Numbered from the stretch's first letter, positions 25,017 through 34,673 are shown. The stretch is 58,038 bases of DNA from Christensenella sp. UBA4675 (GCA_002405165.1 DHLF01000003.1:1-58038), one strand, 5' to 3'. Made by a program: numbers and translations. Notes: generated from the letters alone by a model not told the origin.

Positions 25017-25694
25017 CTAATTGAATAAATTTATAATCGCCTTATTCTCCTTTAAGTATTTTTCAGCTGTTTTATAGTAGGGGCAATACTTTTCCACCTT
25101 TTGCCAAAACTCTTTTTTATGATTTTTAATTTTTAAATGGCAAAGCTCGTGAATTACAACGTATTCAATTACGAAATCGGGACAGCAAATTAAAGCCACG
25201 TTAAAATTTAAAGTACCGCTACCGCAACTACCCCATCTGGTTTTTGCAAAATTAAAAGAAACGCTTTTGTAGTTTTCGCCAAGTTGTAGACACCAACTAC
25301 TAAGTCTTTCCGTTATAGTTTTTTTCGCTAAATTTTTGTAAAAATTTTTAACCGTATTTTTAACGTCTTTCACGTTTTTAGAAACTATAATTTTATTTTC
25401 TTCTTTTATCAAATAAACGCCTTTAACGCTTGCTTCGGTAAAAGTTAAAACGTACTTTTCTCCGCCGACAAGCAAAAAATCCCCCTCCTTAAACGAAAGG
25501 GGCGGATATTTTTTTAAAGAGTTATTTAACTTTTCTTTTGTTGATAAAATCCAATTTTGTTTCTCGGATATAACGCGTTCTATTTGGCGTTTAGTAACGT
25601 ATAGGGGACTTTTTACTATTAAATTTCCCTTTTCGTCGAAAGATAAAGTTAAAGTTTTTCTCTTACTTTTTATAACGGTATAATCAATAGTCAT
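25017..25694 (-). CDS. YgjP/DUF45-family zinc metallopeptidase-like protein
   Basis: About 225 residues. The C-terminal half holds the zincin motif HELCHLKIKNHKKEFW, preceded by TRWGSCGSGTLNFN, the pair that defines the YgjP-like (SprT/WLM-related) DUF45 family. The third zinc ligand would be a downstream His or Glu. Its substrate is unknown. The ATG at 25694 is chosen over the TTG at 25718 because a GGAAG site lies 7 nt upstream. It overlaps the end of the MATE gene by 11 bp and is probably co-expressed with it. Confidence 0.85.
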   Translation of the reverse strand: MTIDYTVIKSKRKTLTLSFDEKGNLIVKSPLYVTKRQIERVISEKQNWILSTKEKLNNSLKKYPPLSFKEGDFLLVGGEKYVLTFTEASVKGVYLIKEENKIIVSKNVKDVKNTVKNFYKNLAKKTITERLSSWCLQLGENYKSVSFNFAKTRWGSCGSGTLNFNVALICCPDFVIEYVVIHELCHLKIKNHKKEFWQKVEKYCPYYKTAEKYLKENKAIINLFN

Positions 25695-27078
25695 TAACTT
25701 CCGCTTCCTTAGTTTCAACTTCTTCCGTTTCCAAAACTTCGCGTTTTACCGAATACTTATCCCATTTTATAAATTTATAAAACAAATAAGACATTAAAGT
25801 GGAAATTCCCCAACCTATCGGCCAAGCGCACCAAATTCCCACGTACCCTAGCGACGTTTCGGACAATAATTTAGCTAACACTACACGCAAAATTAAATCC
25901 GTAAAAGTCGTAAACGTAAACCTTTTCATAAGTCCTGCGCCACGCAAAATTCCATCCGCTACGAATTTTACCGAAATTATTATATAACACGGTGCAACTA
26001 TTAAAAGAAAAGTTCTTCCGCTTTTTATGGCTTCCGCCGTAGGTTTTTTTAGGAAAATTAAAACAAGATACTTAGGAACGGTAACGTATAATATTACTAG
26101 CGGAACACATAATGCCAGTATAATTTTTAAACCTTCCGCAAATCCTTTTTTTACCCTATCGTAAAGTTCGGCGCCGATATTTTGAGCAGTAAAATTAGAA
26201 ATTCCGTTGCCAAGCGTTACAAAAGACGACACCACCAAATTATTTAATTTTATAGACGCCCCATATCCTGCCATTACACCCGAGCCGAAACCGTTTATTA
26301 CCCTTTGAATAATTAAATTTCCTATCGAAATAAAGCTTTGTTGTAAAATACTGGGAATTGCGATTATCGCAACCGACTTAAATTCTTTCCAAGAAAATAT
26401 TTTTACTTTCCCTTGAACTTCAATTTTTTTAAGCCTAAAAATTACGAAAATAACCGCTAACACGCAACTTACGCCTTGACAAATAAACGTCGCCCACGCA
26501 ACGCCTGCTACGCCCATATCGAATACCGCAACGAACAAAATATCCATTCCGATATTACTAAGCGAAGATATAGCAAGGAAAATAAAAGGCGTTTTACTAT
26601 CCCCTAACGCAGAGAAAATTCCCGTTGAAATATTATAAAAAAACACGAACGGAAGCCCGTAAATGTAAATATCCAAATATAGTTTAGAGTCTTCAAAAAC
26701 GTTTTCGGGAGTGTCTATAAGGCGTAGCAATTTATCGCAAAATCCTATGCCCAAAAGCATTAAAATTCCGCACAAAACGCAACCGCTTATTAAAGAAGTG
26801 TATACCGCGCTTTTCATATCGGAATGTTTTTTCGCCCCGAACAACTGCGAAACGATAACCGAACACCCAATATTGCACCCGAACGCAAACGCTATAAAAA
26901 TTAAAGTTATTTCATAACTGTTACTGACTGACGCCATTGCGTTTTCTGAAATAAATTTTCCCGCAACGAAACTATCCGCCATATTGTATAACTGTTGAAA
27001 TATTATGCTCCCGAATAACGGTAAACAAAACTTAAATAATACCGAAAACGGTTTTCCCACCGTTAAATCTTTATTCAT
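25684..27078 (-). CDS. MATE family multidrug/Na+ antiporter
   Basis: About 464 residues with 12 predicted membrane helices, built of two MatE halves. The N-terminus MNKDLTVGKPFSVLFKFCLPLFGS and the following QQLYNMADSFVAGKF are typical of DinF/NorM-like clostridial MATE exporters. The start is placed at 27078 (AAGGAG 6 nt upstream); the longer frame to 27213 runs through the preceding terminator and has no ribosome binding site. Substrate unknown. Confidence 0.92.
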   Translation of the reverse strand: MNKDLTVGKPFSVLFKFCLPLFGSIIFQQLYNMADSFVAGKFISENAMASVSNSYEITLIFIAFAFGCNIGCSVIVSQLFGAKKHSDMKSAVYTSLISGCVLCGILMLLGIGFCDKLLRLIDTPENVFEDSKLYLDIYIYGLPFVFFYNISTGIFSALGDSKTPFIFLAISSLSNIGMDILFVAVFDMGVAGVAWATFICQGVSCVLAVIFVIFRLKKIEVQGKVKIFSWKEFKSVAIIAIPSILQQSFISIGNLIIQRVINGFGSGVMAGYGASIKLNNLVVSSFVTLGNGISNFTAQNIGAELYDRVKKGFAEGLKIILALCVPLVILYVTVPKYLVLIFLKKPTAEAIKSGRTFLLIVAPCYIIISVKFVADGILRGAGLMKRFTFTTFTDLILRVVLAKLLSETSLGYVGIWCAWPIGWGISTLMSYLFYKFIKWDKYSVKREVLETEEVETKEAEVNDY

Positions 27079-27159
27079 TAGTAGCTCCTTTGTAAAAATA
27101 ACATATACCCAACCCAAACAAAAAGCAAGTAAATCATCCACAAAATTTAAAAACCGCGA

Positions 27160-27196
27160 AAAAATAATCGGGCGTTTGACAAATTTATCAAACGCC
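27160..27196 (-). terminator. Terminator of the GtrII-like gene
   Basis: Ten-bp stem GGGCGTTTGA/TCAAACGCCC followed on the minus strand by CGATTATTTTTT. Confidence 0.75.
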
Positions 27197-27215
27197 CTAA
27201 ATTTAAATTTCAATT

Positions 27216-28920
27216 TTACTCTGTTTCGCTTAATTTTATAATTAAAACGCCGTCTATCATTTTAGCGCAGTTTTTAGACGGGAAAACGTTTAACGTTTCC
27301 ACTTCCGCTTTTTGCGCTTCCGTTAAAACCAACGATTCGTTTACACATACATATGTCTTTTTAAAAAACACATTTAAATAACTTACGTAAAAATTGTGGA
27401 TTTCTTCATCAAAAACACCGGCATCACCATACAAATAAATATTAGGCGATTCGCCTACTCCGTCAACGCTCTCTATCGTTTGTACCATTATTGCAGACAA
27501 AGCTAATCTTTTTTGACTTATTAAATAGTTTTTACTACTTTGAGCATTAGCATAAGAAATTCCGTTAAAAATAACGCCTACGCTAATAAAAATAAATAAT
27601 AAATTTTTTAAGCGCTTTTGTATTTGTTCTTTCCCTTTAATAACGTAAACCGTTCCTATAATAGCTAAAAGAAGTAATTGATAAATAAACGTTTTTATTG
27701 CTTGATTATTTTTGAATTTTACAAAATACAAGCCTACGATTATAAAACTTAAAACAGCGCATATTGCAAGGCACACAGTTAAATCTAAACGTTTAAATTT
27801 TTCATTATTTTCTTGCGTTTTATAACTTTTTATTAAAACAAACGGCAATGAAATTATTAAATAATCTTGCAAATATAAATTAGGACTTCCAAGTCCGTTT
27901 GCAATAACGCAAATACAAGCAAAAGCAAAAGGCAATAAAGCTAAAATAATTATCGTTAAAACCATTCTTTTTACGCTTATTTTCTTTAAAGAAAAAATTC
28001 TAATAAAGTACGCAAACGTAAAATACAACGCTATAAAAAAGCTTATAAGCAAGTAAATTTCGTGAGAAGAAGAAAACTGTTTAAAAACACCGTCGTCTTG
28101 ATAATTGCTACAAAGCACTAAATTTCTAAAAAATAATATGTAAGTTTTTATAATTAATATAGCTGTTCTTTTTAACCCGAAAAAAAGTATTCTGTCAGAA
28201 CTATTATATGCGCCGTCTTTGTTTACGTGAAATATTTTTAAAGTAATATAATACAAAGCGTAGTATAAAACGAGAGATAAAGCTATACAAATTATTTGTT
28301 TAAAAAAATTGAATAATAAATTTTTACATTTTTTCCCGTTTATTAAATCCGAAATAATAAGTATACCGAACAACCCTAACGACACGCAAATTGCACTTTG
28401 ATATAAGCCTATCGCTAACGCGTTAAGCAGAACAAATAATAGTCCCCCCCCCGAGTTTTCTTAAACAATATACCGCTAAAACTCCAAGTAACACGCTTAA
28501 TACAAATAATGGATTAGCAAAAGGAAATAAATTTATACACCTTATAGTAAGTCCAGAAAATAATATACAAGAACTTAACGCCAGAATAAAAATTTTACTG
28601 TTTAACTCGAAAAGGCAATCTGTAAAATACACACAAAGCGAAATAAAGCAAAGCCAAATTATACCGCTTAAAAATTCAACCCTATACATTGAAACTAAAT
28701 GATTAAACCAGTTTTGAGTAAATCTTCCGATAGAATATAAATGATTAACGTCGGTCGAATAATCAAACATACAGGCGTCAAGCGTAGTCGAAGGGTGAAA
28801 AAAGGAAAAAGCGTATCCCAAAATTCCTAAAATAAAAGTTACGCAAAAGCAATATAACACCTTCCTTTTTTTACTATTAAAATTAAACAAATTATTAAAT
28901 TTTAAAACTATATTATTCAT
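27216..28920 (-). pseudogene. GtrII-like membrane glycosyltransferase, out of frame at a 9-G tract (probably phase variable)
   Basis: Two consecutive frames, 28920-28423 and the downstream one to 27216, are halves of one polytopic membrane protein. The first frame stops just after a run of nine G (minus strand; 28444-28452). With eight G it continues as ...LGGGLLFVLLNALAIGLYQSA and gives a 567-residue product. The N-terminal part (GRFTQNWFNHL, SGIIWLCFI) and ~12 hydrophobic helices resemble GtrII glucosyltransferases, which move a sugar from a polyprenyl carrier to surface glycan. A strong AAGGGG site precedes the ATG. In this sequence the gene reads as OFF. A homopolymer error in the assembly is the main alternative. 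Confidence 0.75.
28444..28452 (-). repeat. Nine-G homopolymer tract inside the GtrII-like gene
   Basis: Nine consecutive C on the plus strand (G on the coding strand), in a genome with very few G/C runs above five. Removing one G restores the full frame. Confidence 0.9.
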
Positions 28921-28992
28921 TTTTTCCCCTTAAATTTTATTAATTAATTTTTTTAAAAAATAATATTTATACAAAGCTTTTATATTTTCCTT

Positions 28993-29980
28993 TTATTTTA
29001 ACTTGTGCATAGCTTTAAGCATTCTCCATTTTTTATGAAAAATTAAATAATTTCTTATTTTTGCTTTAAAAGAAAAATTATATTTTTTTATCAACTTATA
29101 CACGCTTTTATCTAGCGCATTAAATAAATACTCGTTGTCTTTTACGTCGCTTTTTATTTGAGAAACGAAATCCTTTTTATAAACGGCGTTCATAATATAC
29201 CTTAAAACAAAGCTATAATTTATTAAAGCTGTTAAGTTTTCATCGCCGAGAGAAAAAGCGTTTTCCAAATTTGTTTTATGCGATTGCGTTAATTTATAAA
29301 GCAACTTACTATCGTTCATCGTATGCGTTGCAGAATCCGTATTTACACGATAAATATACATTTTTTCTTTTATAATTTTTATTATATCCGCCCTTAAAAT
29401 AGCTTTAAAAATAAAGTCGCAATCTTCGCCTAAACAAAGGTTTTCGTTAAAGGTTAAATCGGCAAACTTTTCCGTGCGGAAAAGAGTACGCCACACCGAA
29501 CCAAGCGTTCTGGTCAAACCTTTACAACTATCTAAAAAGAAAATAGACCTAAGGTTTTTATTTTCTAATTCCTCCAAATTGCTTTCTACAATTTCGTGCG
29601 TAGTTCCATCCTGACATAGTCTTAAAACTCCGCAGGCAATTAAGTCCCCCCCCGAATGCGAATTCGTACATTTTTTTAACGTAATCTTTAGTTACATAGT
29701 CATCACTATCTACAAAGGCAAAATATTCTCCCGTCAATTTTTGCAAAGCAAAATTTCTTGCAGAAGACACTCCGCCGTTCTCCTTAGAAAAAACTTTAAT
29801 TCTTTTATCTTTATTTTCAAAACTTTTGCAAATTGCAAGACTATCGTCATTAGAACCGTCGTCAATTAATAAAATTTCAATATTGTCATACGTTTGCTCT
29901 ATTAAGGAATTAACACATTCCGATAAGTATTTTTCCGCGTTAAACACGGGAACAATAATGCTTACCAAACCTTTTTCCAT
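28993..29980 (-). pseudogene. GT2 glycosyltransferase, out of frame at an 8-G tract (probably phase variable)
   Basis: The N-terminal frame from ATG 29980 has SIIVPVFNAEKYLSEC, IDDGSNDDS and VDSDDY (DxD), a GT-A family 2 domain. It runs into eight G (29646-29653) and then ends out of frame at 29558. With seven G it reads on as GGDLIACGVLRLCQDG into the second frame, which carries the rest of the domain (SCKGLTRTLGSVWRTLF, GEDCDFIFK), for a 328-residue enzyme. It lies 72 bp upstream of the GtrII-like gene that has the same defect. The enzyme would act on a cell-surface glycan; its sugar is unknown. Confidence 0.75.
29646..29653 (-). repeat. Eight-G homopolymer tract inside the GT2 gene
   Basis: Eight consecutive G on the coding strand in the context TTCGGGGGGGGACTTA, much like the CTCG(9)ACT context of the neighbouring gene. 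Losing one G restores the frame. Confidence 0.9.
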
Positions 29981-30075
29981 ATAATCAACCCTTTTTTATA
30001 GTGATGTAAATAACGAATCAATGTTATACGCGTTGGGTATAAACCTAATTATCGTATTATTAAAACTTAAATGTA

Positions 30076-30348
30076 TTATTCTCCTTCTTCGTCTAACGCG
30101 TCGTATATTACTTCGCAAACTTTGTCTAATAGGTCTTCGTCGTCTATAAACTCCATTTCGTCCGTTTCGGGATGAAGCTTAAATACGACAAACTCGCCGT
30201 CTTCTATACCGTCTACTTGGTCTTTCGGCTCGAACGCGCTGTAATATCCGCCGTCGTATTCAACGGTTATTATATGAGAAAACACTGCCGTTTCTCCGTT
30301 AGAATTAGTAAGTTCTACTTCGTTTAAATTTTCTTCTTTTTCGCTCAT
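30076..30348 (-). CDS. DUF1292 family protein (YrzB-like)
   Basis: 90 residues, strongly acidic. It contains FSHIITVEYDGGYYSAFEP and FKLHPETDEMEFIDDEDL, typical of the DUF1292 family that is encoded next to the RuvX-like resolvase in many Firmicutes. The molecular role is not known. Its start overlaps the ruvX stop by 4 bp (ATGA-type), so the two are co-translated. Confidence 0.88.
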   Translation of the reverse strand: MSEKEENLNEVELTNSNGETAVFSHIITVEYDGGYYSAFEPKDQVDGIEDGEFVVFKLHPETDEMEFIDDEDLLDKVCEVIYDALDEEGE

Positions 30349-30770
30349 TTTTTATCTCCGTTTTTTAATTTTGTTAGATAATCGTTTAAAATATATAACG
30401 CTGAAATTTTATCTATATATAATTTCCTATCTTTTCTCGACACGTCCGCTTCCAGCAAAACGTCTTTTGCTTGCATAGTGGTACACCTTTCGTCCATAGT
30501 GTCAATCGGAATGGTTAAAACTTCTTTTAACTTATCAATAAAAAATTGAGTTTTCGTGGTTTGCACGCTTTCGCTTCCGTCAAAATTTACGGGTAGTCCG
30601 CAAACTATACGTTCCGCGCCGTATTTTTTCACTAAATCTTTTATATAATTTAAGTCGTAAGTTAAATTTTTTCTATGCAAAGTTTCCAAAGGCAACGCTA
30701 AATCGTCTATTATTGTATTTTTTGCAATTCCTATACGCTTATCGCCTATATCCAACGCTAAAATTATCAT
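30345..30770 (-). CDS. ruvX: Putative pre-16S rRNA nuclease / Holliday junction resolvase-like YqgF
   Basis: 141 residues of the RNase H-like fold. The first acidic residue is in LALDIGDKRIGIA, followed by ERIVCGLPVNFDGS and DERCTTMQA, the family's conserved acidic positions. E. coli YqgF matures the 16S 5' end. No ribosome binding site precedes the ATG: the promoter at 30778-30806 puts the transcript start about one base before it, so the mRNA may be leaderless. Downstream is the coupled DUF1292 gene. Confidence 0.9.
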   Translation of the reverse strand: MIILALDIGDKRIGIAKNTIIDDLALPLETLHRKNLTYDLNYIKDLVKKYGAERIVCGLPVNFDGSESVQTTKTQFFIDKLKEVLTIPIDTMDERCTTMQAKDVLLEADVSRKDRKLYIDKISALYILNDYLTKLKNGDKK

Positions 30771-30777
30771 AAAATTT

Positions 30778-30806
30778 ATTTTACCATATCGTTTAAAAAA
30801 TTACAA
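30778..30806 (-). promoter_or_regulatory. Promoter of ruvX-DUF1292
   Basis: Minus-strand TTGTAA, 17-bp spacer, TAAAAT, with the start codon only 7 nt downstream of the -10 box. Confidence 0.6.
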
Positions 30807-30915
30807 CGCAATTTCCTTAAATTTGTATTAAAAGGCGTTTTTTGCCTATACTTTTATAAGCGGAAACGCTAATAAAATGCAGAAATGCTAAATATTGAGG
30901 AAATACGGAGGAAAA

Positions 30916-31089
30916 ATGGAAAAAGCATTTATTTTCGGGTTATCTCTCGGAATGCTCGGCGGAGCTTTAATTGTAGCTAATTCTTGCAAAATGAGAAAAG
31001 TAGTTATAAACTCGCAAGAAGATTTATTAGCAAAAATCGAAAAGCTTTCCGAAGAAAGGGATAACAAAACAGAAAAAAAGAGTAAGTAA
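30916..31089 (+). CDS. Small single-pass membrane protein
   Basis: 57 residues starting MEKAFIFGLSLGMLGG. One N-terminal membrane helix (about 3-24) is followed by a basic, Glu/Lys-rich tail that probably forms a short coiled coil. A GGAGG site 7 nt upstream and a strong terminator right behind it support a real gene. The layout recalls YtxH-like proteins, but the match is too short to be sure. Function unknown. Confidence 0.7.
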   Translation: MEKAFIFGLSLGMLGGALIVANSCKMRKVVINSQEDLLAKIEKLSEERDNKTEKKSK

Positions 31090-31107
31090 TACCTTTTTTC
31101 AAAAGAT

Positions 31108-31140
31108 TTGCCCGTTGCAAAACGCAACGGGCAAGTTTTT
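31108..31140 (+). terminator. Terminator after the small membrane protein gene
   Basis: Eleven-bp stem TTGCCCGTTGC/GCAACGGGCAA, 5-nt loop, then GTTTTT. Confidence 0.85.
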
Positions 31141-31313
31141 AGCTTAAAATTTTAATTTTTTTAGTTTAACTATTTGCTTATTATTTTTTAAAAATTTCAT
31201 TACAATTTTTATATAAATTTTTAAATTATACAAATAAAAACCTAGTTTTTAAATTTTAAAAGTTGAAATAGATAAACCGACAAGCAAAATATTATTCGGC
31301 TTACTTTATTAAA

Positions 31314-32996
31314 TTACATTTTTTCGGGAACGGAAATTCCTAAAAGTCTTAACGCGCTACTTAAAACGTAAAGCGTTGCGCTTGTTAAAGCTAAACGATA
31401 GTTTTTAACGTCGTCTTCTTCGCCTAAAATTCTATAATCGAAATAGAATTTATTATAAGCTTCCGCCAAATCTACGCTGTATCGAGTTATAATGCTAGGT
31501 TCGTATTTTTCCGCCGACTGTTTTACAATTTCGGGGAAACGCGCAAGAAGCGTAGTTAAAGCATATTCGTCGTCGTTTACGCTAGTTACTTTATAATCTT
31601 TAATTTCTCCCGATTTTCTTAAAACGCTTTTACAACGCGCGCAAGTGTATTGAACGTAAGGTCCGGTTTCTCCGTCGAAATTGAGCATTTTATCGTAAGA
31701 AAAAGTAATATCTTTAATTCTTCCGCTAAACAGCGTTCCGAAAATTACCGCGCCTATTCCTACAATTTCGGCAACGTTTTCTTTATCTTCTAAATTCGGA
31801 TTTTTTTCGTTTATAATATTCAGGCATTTTTCTACCGCTTTATTTAAAACGTCTTCGAGCAAAACTACTTTACCTTCTCTCGTACTCATAGCTCCGTCTT
31901 CTAAGGATACCATTCCGAAAGAAACGTGTACCATATCTTTTGCCCATTCTTTACCCATTAACTCCAACACTTTAAATAGTTGCTTAAAGTGTAAATCTTG
32001 TTGATAAGCAACGACGTATAAACATTTATAAAAATCGTAAGTTTTTTTACGGTAAAGGGCGGCGGCTAAATCTCTGGTAGCATATAAACTTGCCCCGTCC
32101 GAACGCAAAATAATGCAAGGTGGCATACCGAAATCGTCTAATTTTACGACTTTTGCCCCGTCGCTTTCAACTAACAATCCTTTTTCGGTAAGTTCGTCGA
32201 TAACGGGTTGCATTTTGTCGTTATAAAAACTTTCGCCTGCGTAAGAATCGAATTTTATGTTTAATTTTTCATAGATTTTTTTAACTTCTTTTAAAGTAAT
32301 ATCTTTAAACCAAGTAAACAATTCGTTTTCTTCTCGGCAACCGTTTTCTATGTTTTTAAAGTACTCTCTCGCTTTATCGTCAAGCTCGGGATTTTGCTTT
32401 GCTTCTTCGTGAAAACGAACGTATAGGCGCATTAATTCCTTAACTCCGCCCTTTTCTACGGCTTGTTTATTTCCCCAAAGCTTATAGGCGCAAATCATTT
32501 TTCCGAACTGCGTTCCGTAGTCGCCAAGGTGATTTATTCCTACGACTTTATATCCTAAAAACTCAAAAATTTTATATAAGCTTCCGCCGATTACGGTAGT
32601 AGACAAATGCCCTATGTGAAAAGGCTTTGCTATGTTTACGGAAGAATAATCTATACAAATAGTTTTTCCTTTTCCCATATCGGACGAACCGTATTTTTCT
32701 TTACCCGATAAAACGTCCGCTAAAACTTGCGAAGCAAAACTTGCCCTGTTAAACTTGAAATTTAAGTAACCGTTTACGCTTTCAACGGCGGAAAAGTTTA
32801 CGTCGCCCTCGAAAACACTTTTTAATTCGTTTGCGATAACTACGGGACTTTTTCTTAAAACTTTGGCAAGTTTAAAGCAAGGAAGCGTTAAATCCCCCTT
32901 TTCTAAATCGGGCGGAACGCTTAGCAACTCTCTTATTTCGTTTTCCGCTAAGTCCTTAGTCGCAAGTTTTTCGGCAACGTATTTTTTATAATCCAT
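31314..32996 (-). CDS. argS: Arginyl-tRNA synthetase
   Basis: About 560 residues, class I synthetase that charges tRNA-Arg. Domain order: N-terminal Arg-tRNA-synt-N domain, then the HIGH-like motif FHIGHLSTTVIGG (about residue 130), the catalytic core, the ATP/KMSKS region in altered form (MSTREGKVV), and the DALR anticodon-binding domain ending in LRLLGISVPEKM. The start is set at 32996 because GGAG is 6 nt upstream; the TTG at 33008 is inside the ribosome binding site. Confidence 0.96.
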   Translation of the reverse strand: MDYKKYVAEKLATKDLAENEIRELLSVPPDLEKGDLTLPCFKLAKVLRKSPVVIANELKSVFEGDVNFSAVESVNGYLNFKFNRASFASQVLADVLSGKEKYGSSDMGKGKTICIDYSSVNIAKPFHIGHLSTTVIGGSLYKIFEFLGYKVVGINHLGDYGTQFGKMICAYKLWGNKQAVEKGGVKELMRLYVRFHEEAKQNPELDDKAREYFKNIENGCREENELFTWFKDITLKEVKKIYEKLNIKFDSYAGESFYNDKMQPVIDELTEKGLLVESDGAKVVKLDDFGMPPCIILRSDGASLYATRDLAAALYRKKTYDFYKCLYVVAYQQDLHFKQLFKVLELMGKEWAKDMVHVSFGMVSLEDGAMSTREGKVVLLEDVLNKAVEKCLNIINEKNPNLEDKENVAEIVGIGAVIFGTLFSGRIKDITFSYDKMLNFDGETGPYVQYTCARCKSVLRKSGEIKDYKVTSVNDDEYALTTLLARFPEIVKQSAEKYEPSIITRYSVDLAEAYNKFYFDYRILGEEDDVKNYRLALTSATLYVLSSALRLLGISVPEKM

Positions 32997-33026
32997 CATT
33001 CTCTCCAAAACCGTATTTTCTTGCGT

Positions 33027-33055
33027 ATTATACCATTTTTTTTATTATAAAGCAA
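33027..33055 (-). promoter_or_regulatory. Promoter of argS
   Basis: Minus-strand TTGCTT, 17-bp spacer, TATAAT; back to back with the ychF promoter. Confidence 0.7.
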
Positions 33056-33063
33056 TAAATAGC

Positions 33064-33092
33064 TTGAAGATTTTAACATTTTGTTATATACT
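33064..33092 (+). promoter_or_regulatory. Promoter of ychF
   Basis: TTGAAG, 17-bp spacer, TATACT, ending 30 bp before the start codon. Confidence 0.7.
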
Positions 33093-33121
33093 GTAATAAG
33101 AATTTTTAAAGGACGAAAATT

Positions 33122-34216
33122 ATGAAATTAGGTGTAGTAGGACTTCCTAACGTAGGAAAATCAACGTTATTTAACGCAATAACTCACGCAGGGGCGCAAG
33201 CGGCAAACTTCCCCTTTTGTACGATAGAACCGAACGTTGGCGTAGTAGCCGTTCCCGACGACAGATTAGATAAACTTACGGCTTTATACAACGCGCAAAA
33301 AACCACTCCTGCAATTATCGAGTTCGTAGATATTGCAGGTCTTGTAAAAGGAGCTTCTAAGGGGGAAGGTCTTGGCAATAAATTTTTATCTCACATAAGA
33401 GAAGTAGACGCAATCGTTCACGTAGTAAGATGTTTTAACGATTCTAACGTAATTCACGTTGAAAACTCGGTTGACCCCGTAAGGGATATTCAAACCATAA
33501 ATCTAGAACTTATTTTCGCCGACATAGAAACCGTTACTAAAAGGCTTGACAAAGCTCGTTCTATGGTAAAAACGGGAAATCCGAAATATAAGGAAGAAGA
33601 ACAAACTTTATCCAAAGTTTTAGCGCATTTAGAACAAGAAAAACCCGTAAGGACTTTGGAACTCGACGAAGACGAACAAGCCATTGTTAAAGACTGTTTC
33701 TTACTTACCGCAAAACCCGTTTTATACTGCGCAAATATCGGCGAAGAAGATATAGGTCCTAATCAAGAAGATTTACCGCTCGTTAAAGAAGTCAAGGAAT
33801 TTGCAAAAAAAGAAAACAGCGAAGTTATGGTAGTTTGCGCAAAAACGGAAGACGATTTAGCTAGCTTACCGCCAGAAGAAGCGAAAGAATTTTTAAACGA
33901 ATTGGGATTATCCGAAAGCGGACTGGATAGACTCGTTAAGGCAAGTTACAAACTTTTAGGACTAATAAGCTATTTAACCGCAGGCGAAAAAGAAGTAAGA
34001 GCGTGGACTATTAAAGAAGGTACGAAAGCTCCGCAAGCAGCGGGAAAAATTCACTCCGATTTTGAAAAAGGCTTTATAAGAGCCGAAGTCGTAGACTGGC
34101 AACTATTAGTCGAACACGGATTTACTAAATGCAAGGAATTAGGAAAAGTTCGCTCGGAAGGAAAAGACTACGTTGTAAAAGACGGGGACGTTGTTTTATT
34201 CCGCTTTAACGTATAA
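33122..34216 (+). CDS. ychF: Redox-regulated ribosome-associated ATPase/GTPase YchF (OLA1 family)
   Basis: 364 residues. The P-loop GLPNVGKSTLFNA is at residue 7, the switch regions FPFCTIEPNVG and DIAGLVKGASKGEGLGNKFL follow, then the coiled-coil domain and C-terminal TGS domain (RAWTIKEGTKAPQAAGKIHSD). The G4 motif is the altered form (CANIGEED) that lets this family prefer ATP. It binds ribosomes and takes part in stress control. Monocistronic, with its own promoter and terminator. Confidence 0.97.
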   Translation: MKLGVVGLPNVGKSTLFNAITHAGAQAANFPFCTIEPNVGVVAVPDDRLDKLTALYNAQKTTPAIIEFVDIAGLVKGASKGEGLGNKFLSHIREVDAIVHVVRCFNDSNVIHVENSVDPVRDIQTINLELIFADIETVTKRLDKARSMVKTGNPKYKEEEQTLSKVLAHLEQEKPVRTLELDEDEQAIVKDCFLLTAKPVLYCANIGEEDIGPNQEDLPLVKEVKEFAKKENSEVMVVCAKTEDDLASLPPEEAKEFLNELGLSESGLDRLVKASYKLLGLISYLTAGEKEVRAWTIKEGTKAPQAAGKIHSDFEKGFIRAEVVDWQLLVEHGFTKCKELGKVRSEGKDYVVKDGDVVLFRFNV

Positions 34217-34326
34217 TAAAAATAAAAAGCTATATGTCGATAAAAAGTCGTTTTTATAATAGTTAATAACAAAAATATAATAAACAAATATAAAAACTTT
34301 TTTAAAAAAATCGGCACATAATTAAA

Positions 34327-34364
34327 TGCGTCCGAACGGTTAACCGTTCGGACGCATAATTTTT
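34327..34364 (+). terminator. Terminator after ychF (30-bp perfect palindrome)
   Basis: TGCGTCCGAACGGTT followed directly by its complement, then TAATTTTT. It lies 110 bp after the stop codon. Confidence 0.65.
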
Positions 34365-34496
34365 AAGTTGAATTTTAAAACTAAAACTTTATTGATTATT
34401 AAAAAGTTAATCGCTTAAAAACATTTTTAAAACAAATAAAACTTTTACGCTAAATTGCTAAATCGTTTTACCCCTTGCGAAAAAACTTTTATCTTG

Positions 34497-34643
34497 TTAT
34501 CTTGCAAGTTTTTCCATAAAACTTACTTTATTTTCCTTTGCGGTAGTGGTAGGACGTCCTAAATTGTCCCTAGCCCCTATCGCGCATTTAACTTCTATAA
34601 AAGTTAGCTCTTTATTTAATTTAGCCTTTTTTAAAAGACCGTT
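34497..34643 (-). pseudogene. C-terminal remnant of phosphonopyruvate decarboxylase
   Basis: The minus-strand frame reads ANGLLKKAKLNKELTFIEVK then CAIGARDNLGRPTTTAKENK and stops at 34497. TFIEVKxAxGARxDLGRPTTT is the conserved C-terminus of Ppd/AepY, which turns phosphonopyruvate into phosphonoacetaldehyde. Only ~45 of ~370 residues remain, without a start codon. It follows a nucleotidyltransferase gene and other broken phosphonate genes, so the locus has suffered deletions. Confidence 0.75.
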
Positions 34644-34673
34644 AGCTCGCTTTTTTCGCTGACAGAATAAACT

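Noticed and set aside
25694..27213. Extended N-terminus of the MATE protein (start at 27213)
   Set aside because: The extra 45 codons cover the preceding terminator and lack a ribosome binding site; ATG 27078 has AAGGAG.
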